A stretch of 64,000 nt of DNA from AP-16 sp963755055 (GCA_963755055.1 CAVWIS010000020.1:346190-410189); one strand, 5' to 3'; numbered from the stretch's first letter, positions 1 through 9,388 are shown. Translations and numbers: made by a program. The notes: generated by a model not told the origin, from the sequence alone.

Positions 1-411
1 TTCGCCATTGACCGGGCCGGACCGGGCGTCACCGATCTGGTGCGAGGCGCTGCGTCGTTCGGTCAGATCATCACCCGTGACCGCGACTCGCGCGTCCACA
101 TCGTGCCGGCCGGGCGGATCGCTGCCGACAACGCCGCGATCCTGGCATCGGATCGCCTGCAGATCGCGCTTGCCGCGCTGGGGCAAGCCTACGATCACGT
201 GGTGATCGACGGAGGCGCCGCCGGCGAGGCGATCGAGCCGATCGGTCGCACGGCGAAGCGTGCCGTGCTGGTGGCGACCGGCGTTGCCGCGGATGCGGTG
301 GCGGCGGCCGGCGATCGGCTGATCGCATCGGGCTTCACCGATATCACGGTGTTTGCCGGCGTTCCGCCGCAGCCCAATTCAAACCATTCGACGGCGCAAG
401 CCGCCGCCTGA
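1..411 (+). CDS. Exopolysaccharide tyrosine autokinase (CpsD/Wzc type), C-terminal fragment
   Basis: The reading frame is open from the first base, so the start lies outside the window; 136 residues remain. The segment resembles the C-terminal half of the P-loop tyrosine kinase domain of Wzc/ExoP-type polysaccharide copolymerases: a motif VHIVPAGR, then a strand ending VVIDGG (the Walker B-like strand, normally ending in D-x-P), then a strand VLVATGVAAD. The tail is short, without the usual tyrosine cluster. Such proteins sit in the inner membrane and control chain length during polysaccharide export. The next two genes are also polysaccharide-related, which supports the call. The P-loop itself is not visible, so the family assignment is an inference. 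Confidence 0.6.
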   Translation, partial: FAIDRAGPGVTDLVRGAASFGQIITRDRDSRVHIVPAGRIAADNAAILASDRLQIALAALGQAYDHVVIDGGAAGEAIEPIGRTAKRAVLVATGVAADAVAAAGDRLIASGFTDITVFAGVPPQPNSNHSTAQAAA

Positions 412-487
412 TGCGCCGCACAGTCCTGCTTGCATCGAATCACGACGACCAATGCCGGCAAATGGATCGACGTGAGCGAGAGGTGGC

Positions 488-1705
488 TTAACCAGTGGTT
501 CTTCGCGCGCCCAGGATTCGGCGCACGGCCTGAAGCCTGCCCCACAAGGCTGGCGAGCGCTTGATCCGGCGCTTCATGGCGAACTGCAGCCGGCAGGCGG
601 ATGCCGCCAGGCGCCCGATCGGGGTCAGCGGCAGAAAGCTGTCGAACAGCGGCTCGGGCTGGTCGCAGAACAGCCGCTTGAAGCTCGCCTCGCCGACGCC
701 GAGATCGAACGTCGTCAATCCGCGCTCGCAGCACATCCGCACCAGGTTGAACAGCAGGAGCTGTCCGGGGCTTTCGTGCGCGAGCTCGTCGCGGGTCATC
801 GAGTTGAACGTCGCGCAGAACCGGCCGTTGCGCACGATCCCCGCATAGGTCGCCAGAATCGCCTCGCCGACCGAGAGCGCGTAGAGCTCGATTGCCGGTC
901 GGCCGTCGCCGAGGCGCTCGGTCGCCGCCGTCGTGATGAACTCGCGCATGCCGGGTTCGGCGAACGCGTCGGCAATGCCGAGCTCCGCCATGCGCTGGGC
1001 CTTCTGGGCAAAGAACGTGTCGAGCACACGGTCCGCCTCGTCCTGCGTCTCGACCCGCCAATAGCGCACCGGTCCATCGGCCGCGAGCGCACGTTGCTTC
1101 TTGCGCAGCTTCTTGCGCTGCGGCGCGCTCAGCCGGGCGACCGCGAGCGCCTCGAAGTCGTCCGTCAGCGAGCCGCGATAGCCAAAGCTTGGAGAGGGCT
1201 GGTGCGGCAGGGCAGCGAAGGGATTGGCCATGCCGTCCCAGCTATGCGGCTGGTTGGTCAGCACGAGCAGATCGAGGTTGGGGGCCGCTGCGGCGACCGG
1301 TTCGAGGATCGCGTCGATGCCGGCCGGACCGACGTGCTCCATGGCCTCGCGGCTCCACAGGCCGAAGTTGAAGTTGGCATGCTTGCCGCCGAGCCAGCCG
1401 GCAGTGCCCAGAGGTCCGCGACGGCTGCGACCGAACGGCAGCAGGAACAGCGGGCTGCCCCGCGCGTTCGTCCCGACGACGAGGAAAGGGGTGATGCCAC
1501 GGCGCGCTCCGACATGGCGCTGCCAGGGCGCGATGAAGTCGTAGCGCTGATAGGGAGTAGATACCGCGCCGCGCTCTTCCAGCCCGCGCCAGATCGGCTC
1601 GGCCGCCGCCAGGTCGTCGAAGACGTCGACGCGAGCGAGCGGACCGGCTCCGGGGCGGGTCGAGGTCGCGTCGGCACCGGTCGCCGTGCGCATGAAGGCG
1701 TTCAT
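488..1705 (-). CDS. CelD/BcsL-type GNAT acetyltransferase
   Basis: 405 residues, matching the CelD family (double-GNAT proteins in cellulose and exopolysaccharide loci). Visible features are a lysine/arginine-rich stretch KKLRKKQRAL that commonly precedes the catalytic GNAT fold in this family, and a C-terminal block with FDLGVGE and a following phenylalanine/lysine segment typical of these enzymes. It probably transfers an acyl group to a sugar or lipid-linked precursor in the cytoplasm. The start at 1705 is the first in-frame ATG compatible with family length; a second ATG lies four codons later. It is oriented opposite to its neighbours, convergent with the kinase fragment and divergent from the deacetylase at 1949. 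Confidence 0.75.
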   Translation of the reverse strand: MNAFMRTATGADATSTRPGAGPLARVDVFDDLAAAEPIWRGLEERGAVSTPYQRYDFIAPWQRHVGARRGITPFLVVGTNARGSPLFLLPFGRSRRGPLGTAGWLGGKHANFNFGLWSREAMEHVGPAGIDAILEPVAAAAPNLDLLVLTNQPHSWDGMANPFAALPHQPSPSFGYRGSLTDDFEALAVARLSAPQRKKLRKKQRALAADGPVRYWRVETQDEADRVLDTFFAQKAQRMAELGIADAFAEPGMREFITTAATERLGDGRPAIELYALSVGEAILATYAGIVRNGRFCATFNSMTRDELAHESPGQLLLFNLVRMCCERGLTTFDLGVGEASFKRLFCDQPEPLFDSFLPLTPIGRLAASACRLQFAMKRRIKRSPALWGRLQAVRRILGARRTTG

Positions 1706-1948
1706 CCGACCATCCAGCGGCTCCTGGCGACGGCTGTCATGCCATTTTCCGCCGGGAGGGTCGCAAACAATCCTCAAGAAAGCGTTGGCGTGGTTAAGGC
1801 GGTTGGTGCCGGGATCCGGAAGCCTTCCGACTTTCTGCCACGACGCTATATTGCACGGACCGGCCGACCAGGTCGGGCGATTCGCTGCTTCACGGTTCCT
1901 CAACAAAACTCCCGGCATGGTCCCGGGGGCTGCAAAGAGGGGGACGAC

Positions 1949-3007
1949 TTGGCCGCGATGAAACAGGCGATCCTGCGTGGCGGGCTCGAAGCGCTGTACT
2001 TCACCGGCGGGCATTACTGGCTGCGCCCGCTGGTCGGCGGCGTCGGTGCGATTCTCACCCTGCATCACGTCCGTCCGCCGCGTTCCCAGGCTTTTCAACC
2101 CAATCGGCTGCTCGAGGTCAGCCCCGGCTTTCTCGAGGCGGCGATCAAGCGCGTGCGCCGGTCCGGCCTCGACCTGGTGTCCCTCGACGAGATGCATCGC
2201 CGCCTGGTCGCCCGGGATTTCTCCCGGCGGTTCGCCTGCTTCACCTTCGACGACGGCTACCGCGATATCCTGACGTTCGCCTGGCCGGTTCTGCGCGAGC
2301 ACGAGGTGCCGTTCGCGATCTACGTCCCGACCAGCTTTCCCGATCGGCTGGGGGAATTGTGGTGGCTGGTGCTCGAGACGGTGATCGCCAGGAAGGACCG
2401 CGTCGGGCTGGTGATGAACGGCGAGGATCGCCGGTTCGATTGCAGCAGCGTCGAGCACAAGCGCGATGCCTATGAGGCGATCTATTGGTGGCTGCGCAGC
2501 CTCGACACCGAGGAGGAGTTGCGCGCCGCGGTTCGCGACCTCGCCGGGCGCTACGACGTCGATATTGCGACCTTCTGCGAGGAGCTGTGCATGACCTGGC
2601 CGGAGCTGTTGCAGCTCGCCTCCGACCCGCTGGTCACCATCGCGGCGCACACCGTCAACCACGTGCGGCTGACCAAGGTGCCCGAGGCCCAGGCGCGCTC
2701 CGAGATGCAGATGAGCGCCAGCGTGATCGAGGCCGCCCTCGGTAAGCGGCCGAGGCATCTGTCCTATCCGGTCGGCGACCGGACCTCGGCGGGTCCGCGT
2801 GAATTCGCCATCGCCCAGGAGCTCGGTTTCGCAACCGCGGTGACGACCCGTCCGGGCGTGCTGTTTCCCGAGCACCGCGATCATCTGACGGCGCTGCCGC
2901 GCATCAGCCTCAACGGCGAATACCAGCAGCCTCGCTATGTGCGCGTGCTGGTCTCGGGCGCCGCGACCGCCATGTGGAACGGGTTTCGCCGGGTCGATGC
3001 GGCGTGA
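1949..3007 (+). CDS. Polysaccharide deacetylase family protein (NodB homology)
   Basis: About 350 residues with the NodB-fold signature. The motif TFDDGYRD supplies the catalytic base and first metal-binding aspartate, AAHTVNH supplies the metal-binding histidines (motif 2), and LSYPVGD corresponds to motif 3. It would remove N- or O-acetyl groups from a polysaccharide, consistent with the EPS genes upstream. Two starts compete: TTG at 1949, ideally spaced (5 nt) from the purine run GAGGGGG at 1937-1943, and ATG at 1958, which is 14 nt away. I prefer TTG. A leading hydrophobic signal is not obvious, so it may be cytoplasmic or membrane-associated. Confidence 0.85.
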   Translation: MAAMKQAILRGGLEALYFTGGHYWLRPLVGGVGAILTLHHVRPPRSQAFQPNRLLEVSPGFLEAAIKRVRRSGLDLVSLDEMHRRLVARDFSRRFACFTFDDGYRDILTFAWPVLREHEVPFAIYVPTSFPDRLGELWWLVLETVIARKDRVGLVMNGEDRRFDCSSVEHKRDAYEAIYWWLRSLDTEEELRAAVRDLAGRYDVDIATFCEELCMTWPELLQLASDPLVTIAAHTVNHVRLTKVPEAQARSEMQMSASVIEAALGKRPRHLSYPVGDRTSAGPREFAIAQELGFATAVTTRPGVLFPEHRDHLTALPRISLNGEYQQPRYVRVLVSGAATAMWNGFRRVDAA

Positions 3008-3019
3008 GCCGGGTCAAGC

Positions 3020-3232
3020 TCATCGGCTGCGATCCGGCCGCGACATCCAGCTGACCAGCAGCATGGCCGGCGGAACCCAGCCGAGGCCGGCCGCCAGATA
3101 GTAGATGCCCGCGACGAGGTGGTTGGCGGTGGTCAGCGCGACCTGGGCGAACGCCATGGCGCCGAGCGACCAGGCCACGACCAGGATCAGAAGCGCGATG
3201 GCGCCGATGAGCTTGCGCGTGCGGATTGGCAT
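3020..3232 (-). CDS. DUF2842 family small membrane protein
   Basis: 70 residues with two hydrophobic segments (about 8-30 and 38-60), the first beginning shortly after the basic start MPIRTRKLIG. This is the size and pattern of DUF2842, a short inner-membrane family confined to alphaproteobacteria with no known function. It lies divergently beside the heme A synthase gene at 3320. I recall that neighbourhood in related genomes but have not checked it. Confidence 0.75.
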   Translation of the reverse strand: MPIRTRKLIGAIALLILVVAWSLGAMAFAQVALTTANHLVAGIYYLAAGLGWVPPAMLLVSWMSRPDRSR

Positions 3233-3319
3233 GTCAGGACCGCGACAGTTTCGTCGATTGCGAGGGGCAGGGCAGGTCTATATGGTCGGTGCCGCATCCT
3301 GCAAGCGCCGAACCCCTGC

Positions 3320-4414
3320 ATGACGTCGCACGCCCCTTCGGAAATCCAGCGCCGGGCGGTTCGCCTCTGGCTCATGGCGGTCGCGGCGCTGATCTTTCTC
3401 ATCGTGCTGGTCGGCGGCGCAACGCGGCTCACCGAGTCGGGCCTCTCGATCGTCGAGTGGCGGCCGGTGACCGGAACGTTGCCGCCGTTGAGCGCGGCGG
3501 AGTGGCAGGCCGAGTTCGAAAAATATCAGACGATCCCGCAATACCGGTTGAACAACCCCGGCATGAGCCTCGCCGACTTCAAGACCATCTTCTGGTGGGA
3601 ATGGGGCCATCGGCTGCTGGCGCGGCTCGTCGGTGCGGCCTTCCTCCTGCCGTTCCTGTGGTTCCTCTGGCGGGGATGGATCGATCCCACCCTGCGGGCC
3701 GGTTTGTGGGTGCTGTTCGGCCTCGGGGCGCTGCAGGGCGGCGTCGGCTGGTGGATGGTGGCCTCGGGTCTTTCCGAGCGCACCGAGGTCTCGCAGTATC
3801 GCCTCGCGGCCCATCTCATTCTGCCCTGTCTGATCTTCGTCGCCACCATCTGGACGGCTCAGCGCCTGGTGCCGCACGGCGACATCCGCGCGCCCCTGCG
3901 CGCGCGGGCGGCAGCGATCGGCATCGTCGTAGTCGCACTCGTCCAGATCTATGTCGGCGCGCTGCTGGCCGGTCTGCGCGGCGGGCTTATCTACAACACT
4001 TGGCCGCTGATCGAGGGACGGTTCATTCCGCCGGCCGACGAGCTTGCCAGGCTCGCGCCGCTGTGGCGCAATCTGTTCGAAAACATTCTGACCGTGCAGT
4101 TCGATCACCGCATGACCGCGTACGCACTGCTGCTGCTGGCGGCGCTGCATGCGGCCGACGCATTGCGCGATCGCACATGGCGAGGGGCAGCCGGGGCGCT
4201 GGCGCTGCTGGGGGCGGTGATGGTCCAGGCAAGCATCGGCATCCTCACGCTGATCCACCAGGTCCCGATCGCGCTGGCGCTCGCCCACCAGGGCATGGCG
4301 ATCGTGGTGCTGACGGTCGCAACCGTCCACGCCGAGCGGCTCGTGCCGGGAAGGCCCGAGCTTTCCGCGCGCGGCGCGATCCAGCCGTCGTCCGGAGCCC
4401 GGCGCGCCGCTTGA
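3320..4414 (+). CDS. ctaA: Heme A synthase (COX15/CtaA family)
   Basis: 364 residues with eight predicted membrane spans. Family hallmarks are GGATRLTESGLSI in the first periplasmic loop, EWGHR carrying a heme-ligand histidine, a second histidine in the segment YRLAAHLILP, FDHRMTAY, and the C-terminal LAHQGMA. The enzyme oxidises the C8 methyl of heme O to a formyl group, giving heme A for aa3-type oxidases; it implies cytochrome oxidase in this organism. The ATG at 3320 gives the usual length for the alphaproteobacterial (type 2, about 360-residue) form. It is divergently arranged with DUF2842. Confidence 0.93.
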   Translation: MTSHAPSEIQRRAVRLWLMAVAALIFLIVLVGGATRLTESGLSIVEWRPVTGTLPPLSAAEWQAEFEKYQTIPQYRLNNPGMSLADFKTIFWWEWGHRLLARLVGAAFLLPFLWFLWRGWIDPTLRAGLWVLFGLGALQGGVGWWMVASGLSERTEVSQYRLAAHLILPCLIFVATIWTAQRLVPHGDIRAPLRARAAAIGIVVVALVQIYVGALLAGLRGGLIYNTWPLIEGRFIPPADELARLAPLWRNLFENILTVQFDHRMTAYALLLLAALHAADALRDRTWRGAAGALALLGAVMVQASIGILTLIHQVPIALALAHQGMAIVVLTVATVHAERLVPGRPELSARGAIQPSSGARRAA

Positions 4415-4480
4415 TCTGCCGGCGCGAAAAATCCAGTTTGCGGGCACGCCGTGCGGCGGGCCGGGCAGGGAGCTTGTATC

Positions 4481-5237
4481 TTGATCGAGATTGCGCAGAG
4501 GGGGCGGGTCGCCGTCGTGACGATGGCCCATGGCAAGGCCAATGCCATGGACGTGGAGCTGTGCGAAGGCATTGCGCGCCGGTTCGGCGAGCTCGCTGCA
4601 TCGCCGGTCCGGGCGATCGTGCTCACCGGACAGGGCAGGATATTTTCCGCCGGCGTCGACCTCGTCCGCGCGGTCGAATCCGGTCCCGACTATTTCGTCG
4701 GAATTCCTTCCCTGGCTGCGCATGGCGCTGGAGGCGGTGTTCTTCTGTCCGAAGCCGGTCGTGGCCGCGGTCAACGGTCATGCGATCGCCGGCGGCTGCG
4801 TGCTCGCGTGCGCCGCCGACAGGAGGTTGATGGGCCGCGACGCCGGCCGCATCGGCATCACCGAGCTTCTGGTCGGCGTGCCATTCCCGGTCGTTGCCCT
4901 CGAGATCATGCGCTTTGCCGCGGTGCCGCACCGCTTCGAGGAACTGGTCTTCGGCGCCGCGACCTACCCGCCGGAAGCCGGCCTCGAGCTGGGCCTCGTC
5001 AACGAGCTGGTCGACCCCGCTGACCTCATGGAGCGGGCAATTGCGGCGGCCGAAAAACTGTCAGAGCTTGCGCCGGACGCCTTTGCGCTCACCAAGCGGC
5101 AGACGCGGCAGGTCGCGGCCGACCGGATCGCCGCGGACGGCCCGCGCCACGACGGCGAGGTCGACCGCATCTGGCTCACCCCGGAAGCCGCCGGACGGAT
5201 CCGCGACTACATCCTCCGCACCTTCAAGAAGGCCTGA
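4481..5237 (+). pseudogene. Enoyl-CoA hydratase/isomerase, frameshifted once
   Basis: A crotonase-family gene in two frames. The first frame from TTG 4481 (GGGAG ribosome site at 4468-4472) encodes the N-terminal strand, including IFSAGVDL (oxyanion-hole region). It shifts by +1 near 4700-4710, after FVGI, into a second frame carrying AAVNGHAIAGG (the second oxyanion element) and the C-terminal helices to 5237. Removing one base near 4703 restores a normal protein of roughly 250 residues. Codon use is normal on both sides, so this could be a recent mutation or a sequence error. Members hydrate enoyl-CoA or act on related thioesters; the substrate cannot be inferred here. Confidence 0.7.
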
Positions 5238-5243
5238 CCCCGC

Positions 5244-6527
5244 TCACGCGGCTGCCAGGCCCTGCTCGAGGTCGGCGATGATGTCGGCCTTGTCCTCGAT
5301 CCCGATCGACAGCCTGACCACGTCGGGTCCGGCGCCGGCCTGCACCTTCTGCGCATCGGAGAGCTGGCGGTGCGTGGTCGAGGCCGGATGGATGATCAGC
5401 GAGCGGGTGTCGCCGATATTGGCGAGATGCGAGAACAGTTTTACGTTCGACACCAGCTTCACGCCGGCGTCATAACCGCCCTTGAGCCCGAAGGTGAACA
5501 CCGCCCCGGCCCCGTTCGGCGAGTACTTCTTGGCGAGGTTGTGATAGCGATCGCCGGGCAGTCCCGGATAGCTGACCCAGGCGATCTTCTGATGGTCGGA
5601 GAGCCATTCGGCAACGCTCTGGGCGTTGTCGCAATGGCGCTGCATGCGCAGCGGCAGCGTCTCGATGCCGGTCAGGATGAGGAACGCATTGAACGGCGAG
5701 AGCGCCGGGCCCATGTCGCGCAAGCTGAGCACCCGGCAGGCGATGGCGAAGGCGAAGTTGCCGAAGGTCTCGTGGAGAACCATGCCGGAATATTCCGGCC
5801 GCGGCTCGGAGAGCATCGGATAGCGGCCCTCGCGCGACCAGTTGAAGGTGCCGCCGTCGACGATCAGGCCGCCGATCGAGTTGCCATGACCGCCCAGGAA
5901 CTTGGTCAGCGAATGCACCACGATGTCGGCGCCGTGGTCGAACGGCTTGCACAGATAGGGCGTCGCCAAGGTGTTGTCGACGATCAGCGGCACGCCGGCG
6001 CGGCGCGCGATGTTGGCGATCGCCTCGATGTCGGTGACGACGCCGCCCGGATTGGCGATCAACTCGATGAAGATCGCCTTGGTCTTCGGCGTGATGCCAC
6101 GCTCGAAAGTGGAGATGTCGTCGGGGTCGGCCCACACCACGTTCCAGCCGAAATTCTTGAACGAGTGATTGAACTGGTTGATCGAGCCGCCGTAGAGCTT
6201 CTTCGCCGCCACGAACTCGTCGCCGGGCTTCATCAGCACGTGGAACACCAGCACCTGTGCGGCGTGGCCGGAGGCCACCGCGAGGCCGGCGGTGCCACCC
6301 TCGAGTGCGGCGACGCGCTCCTCCAGCACCGCGTTGGTCGGATTGCCGATGCGAGTATAGATGTTGCCAAAACTCTGCAGGCCGAACAGGGAGGCGGCAT
6401 GATCGACGTCGTCGAATACGAAGGAGGTCGTCTGGTAGATCGGGGTTGCGCGCGCGCCCGTCGTCGGGTCGGGCTGGGCGCCGGCATGGACGGCGAGCGT
6501 CGCAAAGCCGGGGGTGCGGTCGGTCAT
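5244..6527 (-). CDS. metY: O-acetylhomoserine sulfhydrylase (PLP-dependent)
   Basis: 427 residues, Cys/Met-metabolism PLP family. Visible motifs are YTRIGNPTN near the N-terminus, a phosphate-binding segment VASGHAAQ, LIVDNTLATP containing the PLP-ring aspartate, and SLTKFLGGHG with the Schiff-base lysine. The C-terminal ending DVVRLSIGIED is typical. The enzyme makes homocysteine (or methionine) from O-acetyl-L-homoserine and sulfide. Length and the FVFDD start region fit the MetY rather than the shorter MetB/MetZ group. The start codon ATG 6527 follows the conserved N-terminus. I looked for a SAM-II riboswitch upstream and did not see one. Confidence 0.9.
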   Translation of the reverse strand: MTDRTPGFATLAVHAGAQPDPTTGARATPIYQTTSFVFDDVDHAASLFGLQSFGNIYTRIGNPTNAVLEERVAALEGGTAGLAVASGHAAQVLVFHVLMKPGDEFVAAKKLYGGSINQFNHSFKNFGWNVVWADPDDISTFERGITPKTKAIFIELIANPGGVVTDIEAIANIARRAGVPLIVDNTLATPYLCKPFDHGADIVVHSLTKFLGGHGNSIGGLIVDGGTFNWSREGRYPMLSEPRPEYSGMVLHETFGNFAFAIACRVLSLRDMGPALSPFNAFLILTGIETLPLRMQRHCDNAQSVAEWLSDHQKIAWVSYPGLPGDRYHNLAKKYSPNGAGAVFTFGLKGGYDAGVKLVSNVKLFSHLANIGDTRSLIIHPASTTHRQLSDAQKVQAGAGPDVVRLSIGIEDKADIIADLEQGLAAA

Positions 6528-6629
6528 ATCCGGTCCTCGCTGTAACGGGACCGGTCGTCCGGTCCGCTGATCGGGGGAACGCCTTAGCGCAAGAATGCCG
6601 GCCAAGTCGAGACGGTGTCGCGGGAGAGG

Positions 6630-7223
6630 CTATTTCCCGTCGGCCTTGATCTGCGCGCGGGTCGACGCATCGGTGGTTCCGCCGCTGAGCGTCGGTCGGT
6701 TGAGCGACATGCGCTGGACGCCGCGGCCGAGGATCTGCGCCCGTTTCGAGGTCAAGGTGCGCGAATTGACGCCGATCCAGCCGATTTCCGAGGACAGCCG
6801 GCCATACTCGATCTTCGGGCAGCGGTTCATGACGACCTTCATGCCGGCAGCTTCGGCAAGGCGCGCCGCCTCGTCGTTGCGCACCCCGAGCTGCATCCAG
6901 ATGACCTGCGGGCGCGGCGCGAGGTTCACGGCCTCCTCGACGATCGGCACGGCGTGTTGCGCGCCGCGAAACATGTCGACCATGTCGACCGGCTCGGGGA
7001 TGTCGGACAGCCGTGCGTAGACCTTGCGGCCAAGAATGTCCTTGCCGGCCTGACCGGGATTCACCGGGATCATGTTGTAGCCGCGCTCGAGCAGGTATTT
7101 GAAGGCAAAATAGCTCGGGCGGTTGTCCTTCGGCGAGATGCCGACCATGGCGATCGATTTGACCGTGTTCAGGATCCCGCGGATGTAGCTGTCCGGATAG
7201 TTGTCGTGGTTCATCTCATCCAT
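6630..7223 (-). CDS. CoA-binding (Rossmann) domain protein
   Basis: 197 residues of the YccU/YneT-like CoA-binding family, the fold of succinyl-CoA synthetase alpha chains. An N-terminal segment IAMVGISPKDNRPSY forms the nucleotide-binding loop, then MIPVNPGQ, a central VDMFR segment, and VIWMQLGVRND, which matches the family motif for the second half of the fold. The usual proteins are about 140 residues; here there is a C-terminal extension of about 45 residues after the motif NRCPKIEYGR. It starts 2 nt from the stop codon of the upstream enoyl-CoA hydratase, so the two are probably cotranscribed. Confidence 0.82.
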   Translation of the reverse strand: MDEMNHDNYPDSYIRGILNTVKSIAMVGISPKDNRPSYFAFKYLLERGYNMIPVNPGQAGKDILGRKVYARLSDIPEPVDMVDMFRGAQHAVPIVEEAVNLAPRPQVIWMQLGVRNDEAARLAEAAGMKVVMNRCPKIEYGRLSSEIGWIGVNSRTLTSKRAQILGRGVQRMSLNRPTLSGGTTDASTRAQIKADGK

Positions 7224-7225
7224 GC

Positions 7226-8053
7226 TCAGCGGTCTTCCCAGCGCGGCGCGCGCTTGTCGATGAAGGCGTTGATGCCCTCCTCGGAGTCCCGCGCCATCAT
7301 GTTCTCGACCATGACGGCGGAGGCGTAGCGGTAGGCTTCGCCGAGATCCATCGTGCGCTGACGATAGAACGCCTCCTTGCCGATCTTGACGGTCAGCGCC
7401 GACTTGGCGGCGATCTTTGCGGCGAGCGCCAGCGCCGCAGCGCGCTCGGTCCCGGGCGGGACCACGCGGTTGACGAGCCCGATGCGGTAGGCGTCGTCCG
7501 CCGAGATGCTGTCGCCGGTCAGGAGCATCTCCATGGCGTGCTTCGCGGCGACGTTGCGCGTCAGCGCCACCATCGGCGTCGAGCAGAACAGCCCGATATT
7601 GACGCCCGGCGTGCAGAATGCCGCGGCCGACGAGGCGACCGCGAGGTCGCAGGTGGCGACCAGCTGGCAGCCTGCCGCCGTCGCGGTGGCGTGGACGGCG
7701 GCGATCACCGGCTGGGGCAGGGCGACGATCTGCTGCATCATCGCGCCGCATCGCACCATGAGATCGGCGAAATAGGCGCGGCCGCGGTCGGAGTCCGCTC
7801 TGCGCGCGGTGAGCTCCTTGAGGTCATGGCCGGCGCAGAACACCGGGCCGTTCGCGGCAAGCACGACCGCCCGCACCGCCCGGTCGGCGGCGATGGTGGA
7901 AAACGCCCCGGCGAGCGCCGAAAGCATTTCTTCCGACAGGCTGTTGCGCCGCTCGGGACGGTCGAGGGTCAGGACCGCGATGCCGTCCGCATCCTGGCGC
8001 GCCAGGATCGGAGCGCCCGAGGTCGCACGGGCGGCGGACGATCGAGGGTTCAT
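7226..8053 (-). CDS. Enoyl-CoA hydratase/isomerase family protein
   Basis: 275-residue crotonase. FCAGHDLKEL and a second oxyanion segment VHATATAAGCQLV are visible, as is the C-terminal SEEGINAFIDKR common to enoyl-CoA hydratases. The HATATAAGCQL arrangement and CTPGVNIGLFC are reminiscent of the ECHDC3-like subgroup, whose substrate is unclear. The usual catalytic glutamate pair is not evident, so the reaction may differ from simple hydration. It is the first gene of a two-gene unit with the CoA-binding protein. Confidence 0.85.
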   Translation of the reverse strand: MNPRSSAARATSGAPILARQDADGIAVLTLDRPERRNSLSEEMLSALAGAFSTIAADRAVRAVVLAANGPVFCAGHDLKELTARRADSDRGRAYFADLMVRCGAMMQQIVALPQPVIAAVHATATAAGCQLVATCDLAVASSAAAFCTPGVNIGLFCSTPMVALTRNVAAKHAMEMLLTGDSISADDAYRIGLVNRVVPPGTERAAALALAAKIAAKSALTVKIGKEAFYRQRTMDLGEAYRYASAVMVENMMARDSEEGINAFIDKRAPRWEDR

Positions 8054-8418
8054 TGCGCATCCTTCGGGCTTTGCGGGCGGGAGCCGGCACTGTATCCGAA
8101 ACTGGTGCGCTGCCCCAAGGAGTCAAGTCGACCCGCCCGGGCGCGGTCAAAGGACGAGCTCACGCGGCGGCTCGCTGCCGAGGCATCCGCCAGCCCGATG
8201 ACGAGGACCTAGTGGCGCACGCCACGGTGACCTATGCGATCCCTCGGGCGGCCTGACGCATGGCCGCAGGTAGTATTGAACCATTATCGGAGGCCGTTGA
8301 TTTGATTTCGCTTTCTTGCGCCGACCCGCATTGACGTGGGCGGAATGCTCGGCTAGAAGCCGGCCCCAATCGGCGCCGCCGCACCGCTCGGCGCCTGCTC
8401 CCACGGATGTGACGCGCC
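8054..8418. other. Intergenic region between enoyl-CoA hydratase and rplM
   Basis: 365 bases without a convincing gene. The right half carries the ribosomal protein promoter described separately. Short open frames here have no ribosome sites or recognisable product. Confidence 0.6.
8331..8359 (+). promoter_or_regulatory. Putative housekeeping promoter of rplM-rpsI
   Basis: TTGACG at 8331-8336 and TAGAAG at 8354-8359 are separated by exactly 17 bases and lie 60-90 bases upstream of the L13 start, a good sigma-70-type match for an alphaproteobacterium. Confidence 0.55.
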
Positions 8419-8883
8419 ATGACAACCTATTCGGCCAAGCCCGCCGACGTCGATAAGAAGTGGGTGGTGATCGACGGCACCGGCCTGGTGGTCGGCCGGC
8501 TCGCCACCATCATCGCCATGCGCCTGCGCGGCAAGCACAAGCCGACCTACACCCCGCACGTGGACTGCGGCGACAACGTCATCGTGGTCAACGCCGAAAA
8601 GGTGGTGCTGACCGGGCGCAAGCTGCAGCAGAAGGTCTATCGCCACCACACGGGCTACATCGGCGGCATCAAGGAGCGCACGGCGAAATTCATCATCGAG
8701 GGAAAATTTCCCCAGCGCATCGTCGAGAAGGCGGTGGAGCGCATGCTCCCGCGCGGCCCGCTCGCCCGTCAGCAGCTCGGCAACCTTCGGGTCTACAAGG
8801 GGCCCGATCACCCCCACGAGGCCCAGCAGCCGCAGAAACTCGACATCGCGGGCTTGAACCGCAAGAACGTCAGGAGCGCGTGA
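8419..8883 (+). CDS. rplM: 50S ribosomal protein L13
   Basis: 154 residues, the standard length for bacterial L13. The motifs WVVIDGTGLVVGRLA, GDNVIVVNAEKV and MLPRGPLARQQL are diagnostic. The protein is an early-assembling component of the large subunit. It is followed two bases later by rpsI, the near-universal L13-S9 pair, and preceded by a good promoter. Confidence 0.98.
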   Translation: MTTYSAKPADVDKKWVVIDGTGLVVGRLATIIAMRLRGKHKPTYTPHVDCGDNVIVVNAEKVVLTGRKLQQKVYRHHTGYIGGIKERTAKFIIEGKFPQRIVEKAVERMLPRGPLARQQLGNLRVYKGPDHPHEAQQPQKLDIAGLNRKNVRSA

Positions 8884-8885
8884 CC

Positions 8886-9365
8886 ATGGCCGAAACCACC
8901 ATGCAGTCGCTCGATCAGCTCGCCGCCCTCAGGCCGGCCGCGCCGGAAGCGGCGAAATACGTGCAAAAGCTCGACAAGCAGGGCCGCGCCTATGCGACCG
9001 GCAAGCGCAAGAACGCGGTGGCGCGGGTGTGGATCAAGCCCGGACCCGGAACGGTTACGGTCAACGACCGGGCGCTGGAAGTCTTCTTCGCCCGCCCGGT
9101 GCTGCGCATGCTGATTCAGCAGCCCCTGGTGGCGGCGAACCGCAACGGGCAGTACGACGTCGTTTGCACCGTGTCGGGCGGTGGCCTGTCGGGCCAGGCG
9201 GGAGCGGTGCGCCACGGTATTTCCAAGGCGCTGACCAATTTCGAGCCCGACCTGCGCGGCGTGCTCAAGCGGGGTGGGTTCCTCACCCGCAACTCCCGCG
9301 TGGTCGAGCGCAAGAAATACGGCAAGGCCAAGGCTCGCCGCTCGTTCCAGTTCTCCAAGCGCTGA
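8886..9365 (+). CDS. rpsI: 30S ribosomal protein S9
   Basis: 159 residues. The S9 core begins at AYATGKRKNAVARVW and ends with the conserved arginine-rich tail ARRSFQFSKR that reaches the P-site tRNA. An N-terminal extension of about 35 residues before the core is usual for alphaproteobacterial S9. Cotranscribed with rplM. Confidence 0.98.
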   Translation: MAETTMQSLDQLAALRPAAPEAAKYVQKLDKQGRAYATGKRKNAVARVWIKPGPGTVTVNDRALEVFFARPVLRMLIQQPLVAANRNGQYDVVCTVSGGGLSGQAGAVRHGISKALTNFEPDLRGVLKRGGFLTRNSRVVERKKYGKAKARRSFQFSKR

Positions 9366-9388
9366 CGGCTCTACCGATCGTCTCGGTC

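Noticed and set aside
776..2884. Very long open frames on both strands across the acetyltransferase and deacetylase genes
   Set aside because: They are GC-driven shadows; only the inner parts starting at 1705 (minus) and 1949 (plus) resemble proteins.
3278..4774. Long minus-strand open frame opposite heme A synthase
   Set aside because: Antisense shadow of a well-identified gene, with no family resemblance.
6528..6640. SAM-II riboswitch upstream of metY
   Set aside because: The minus-strand leader lacks the SAM-II core sequence and pseudoknot words.
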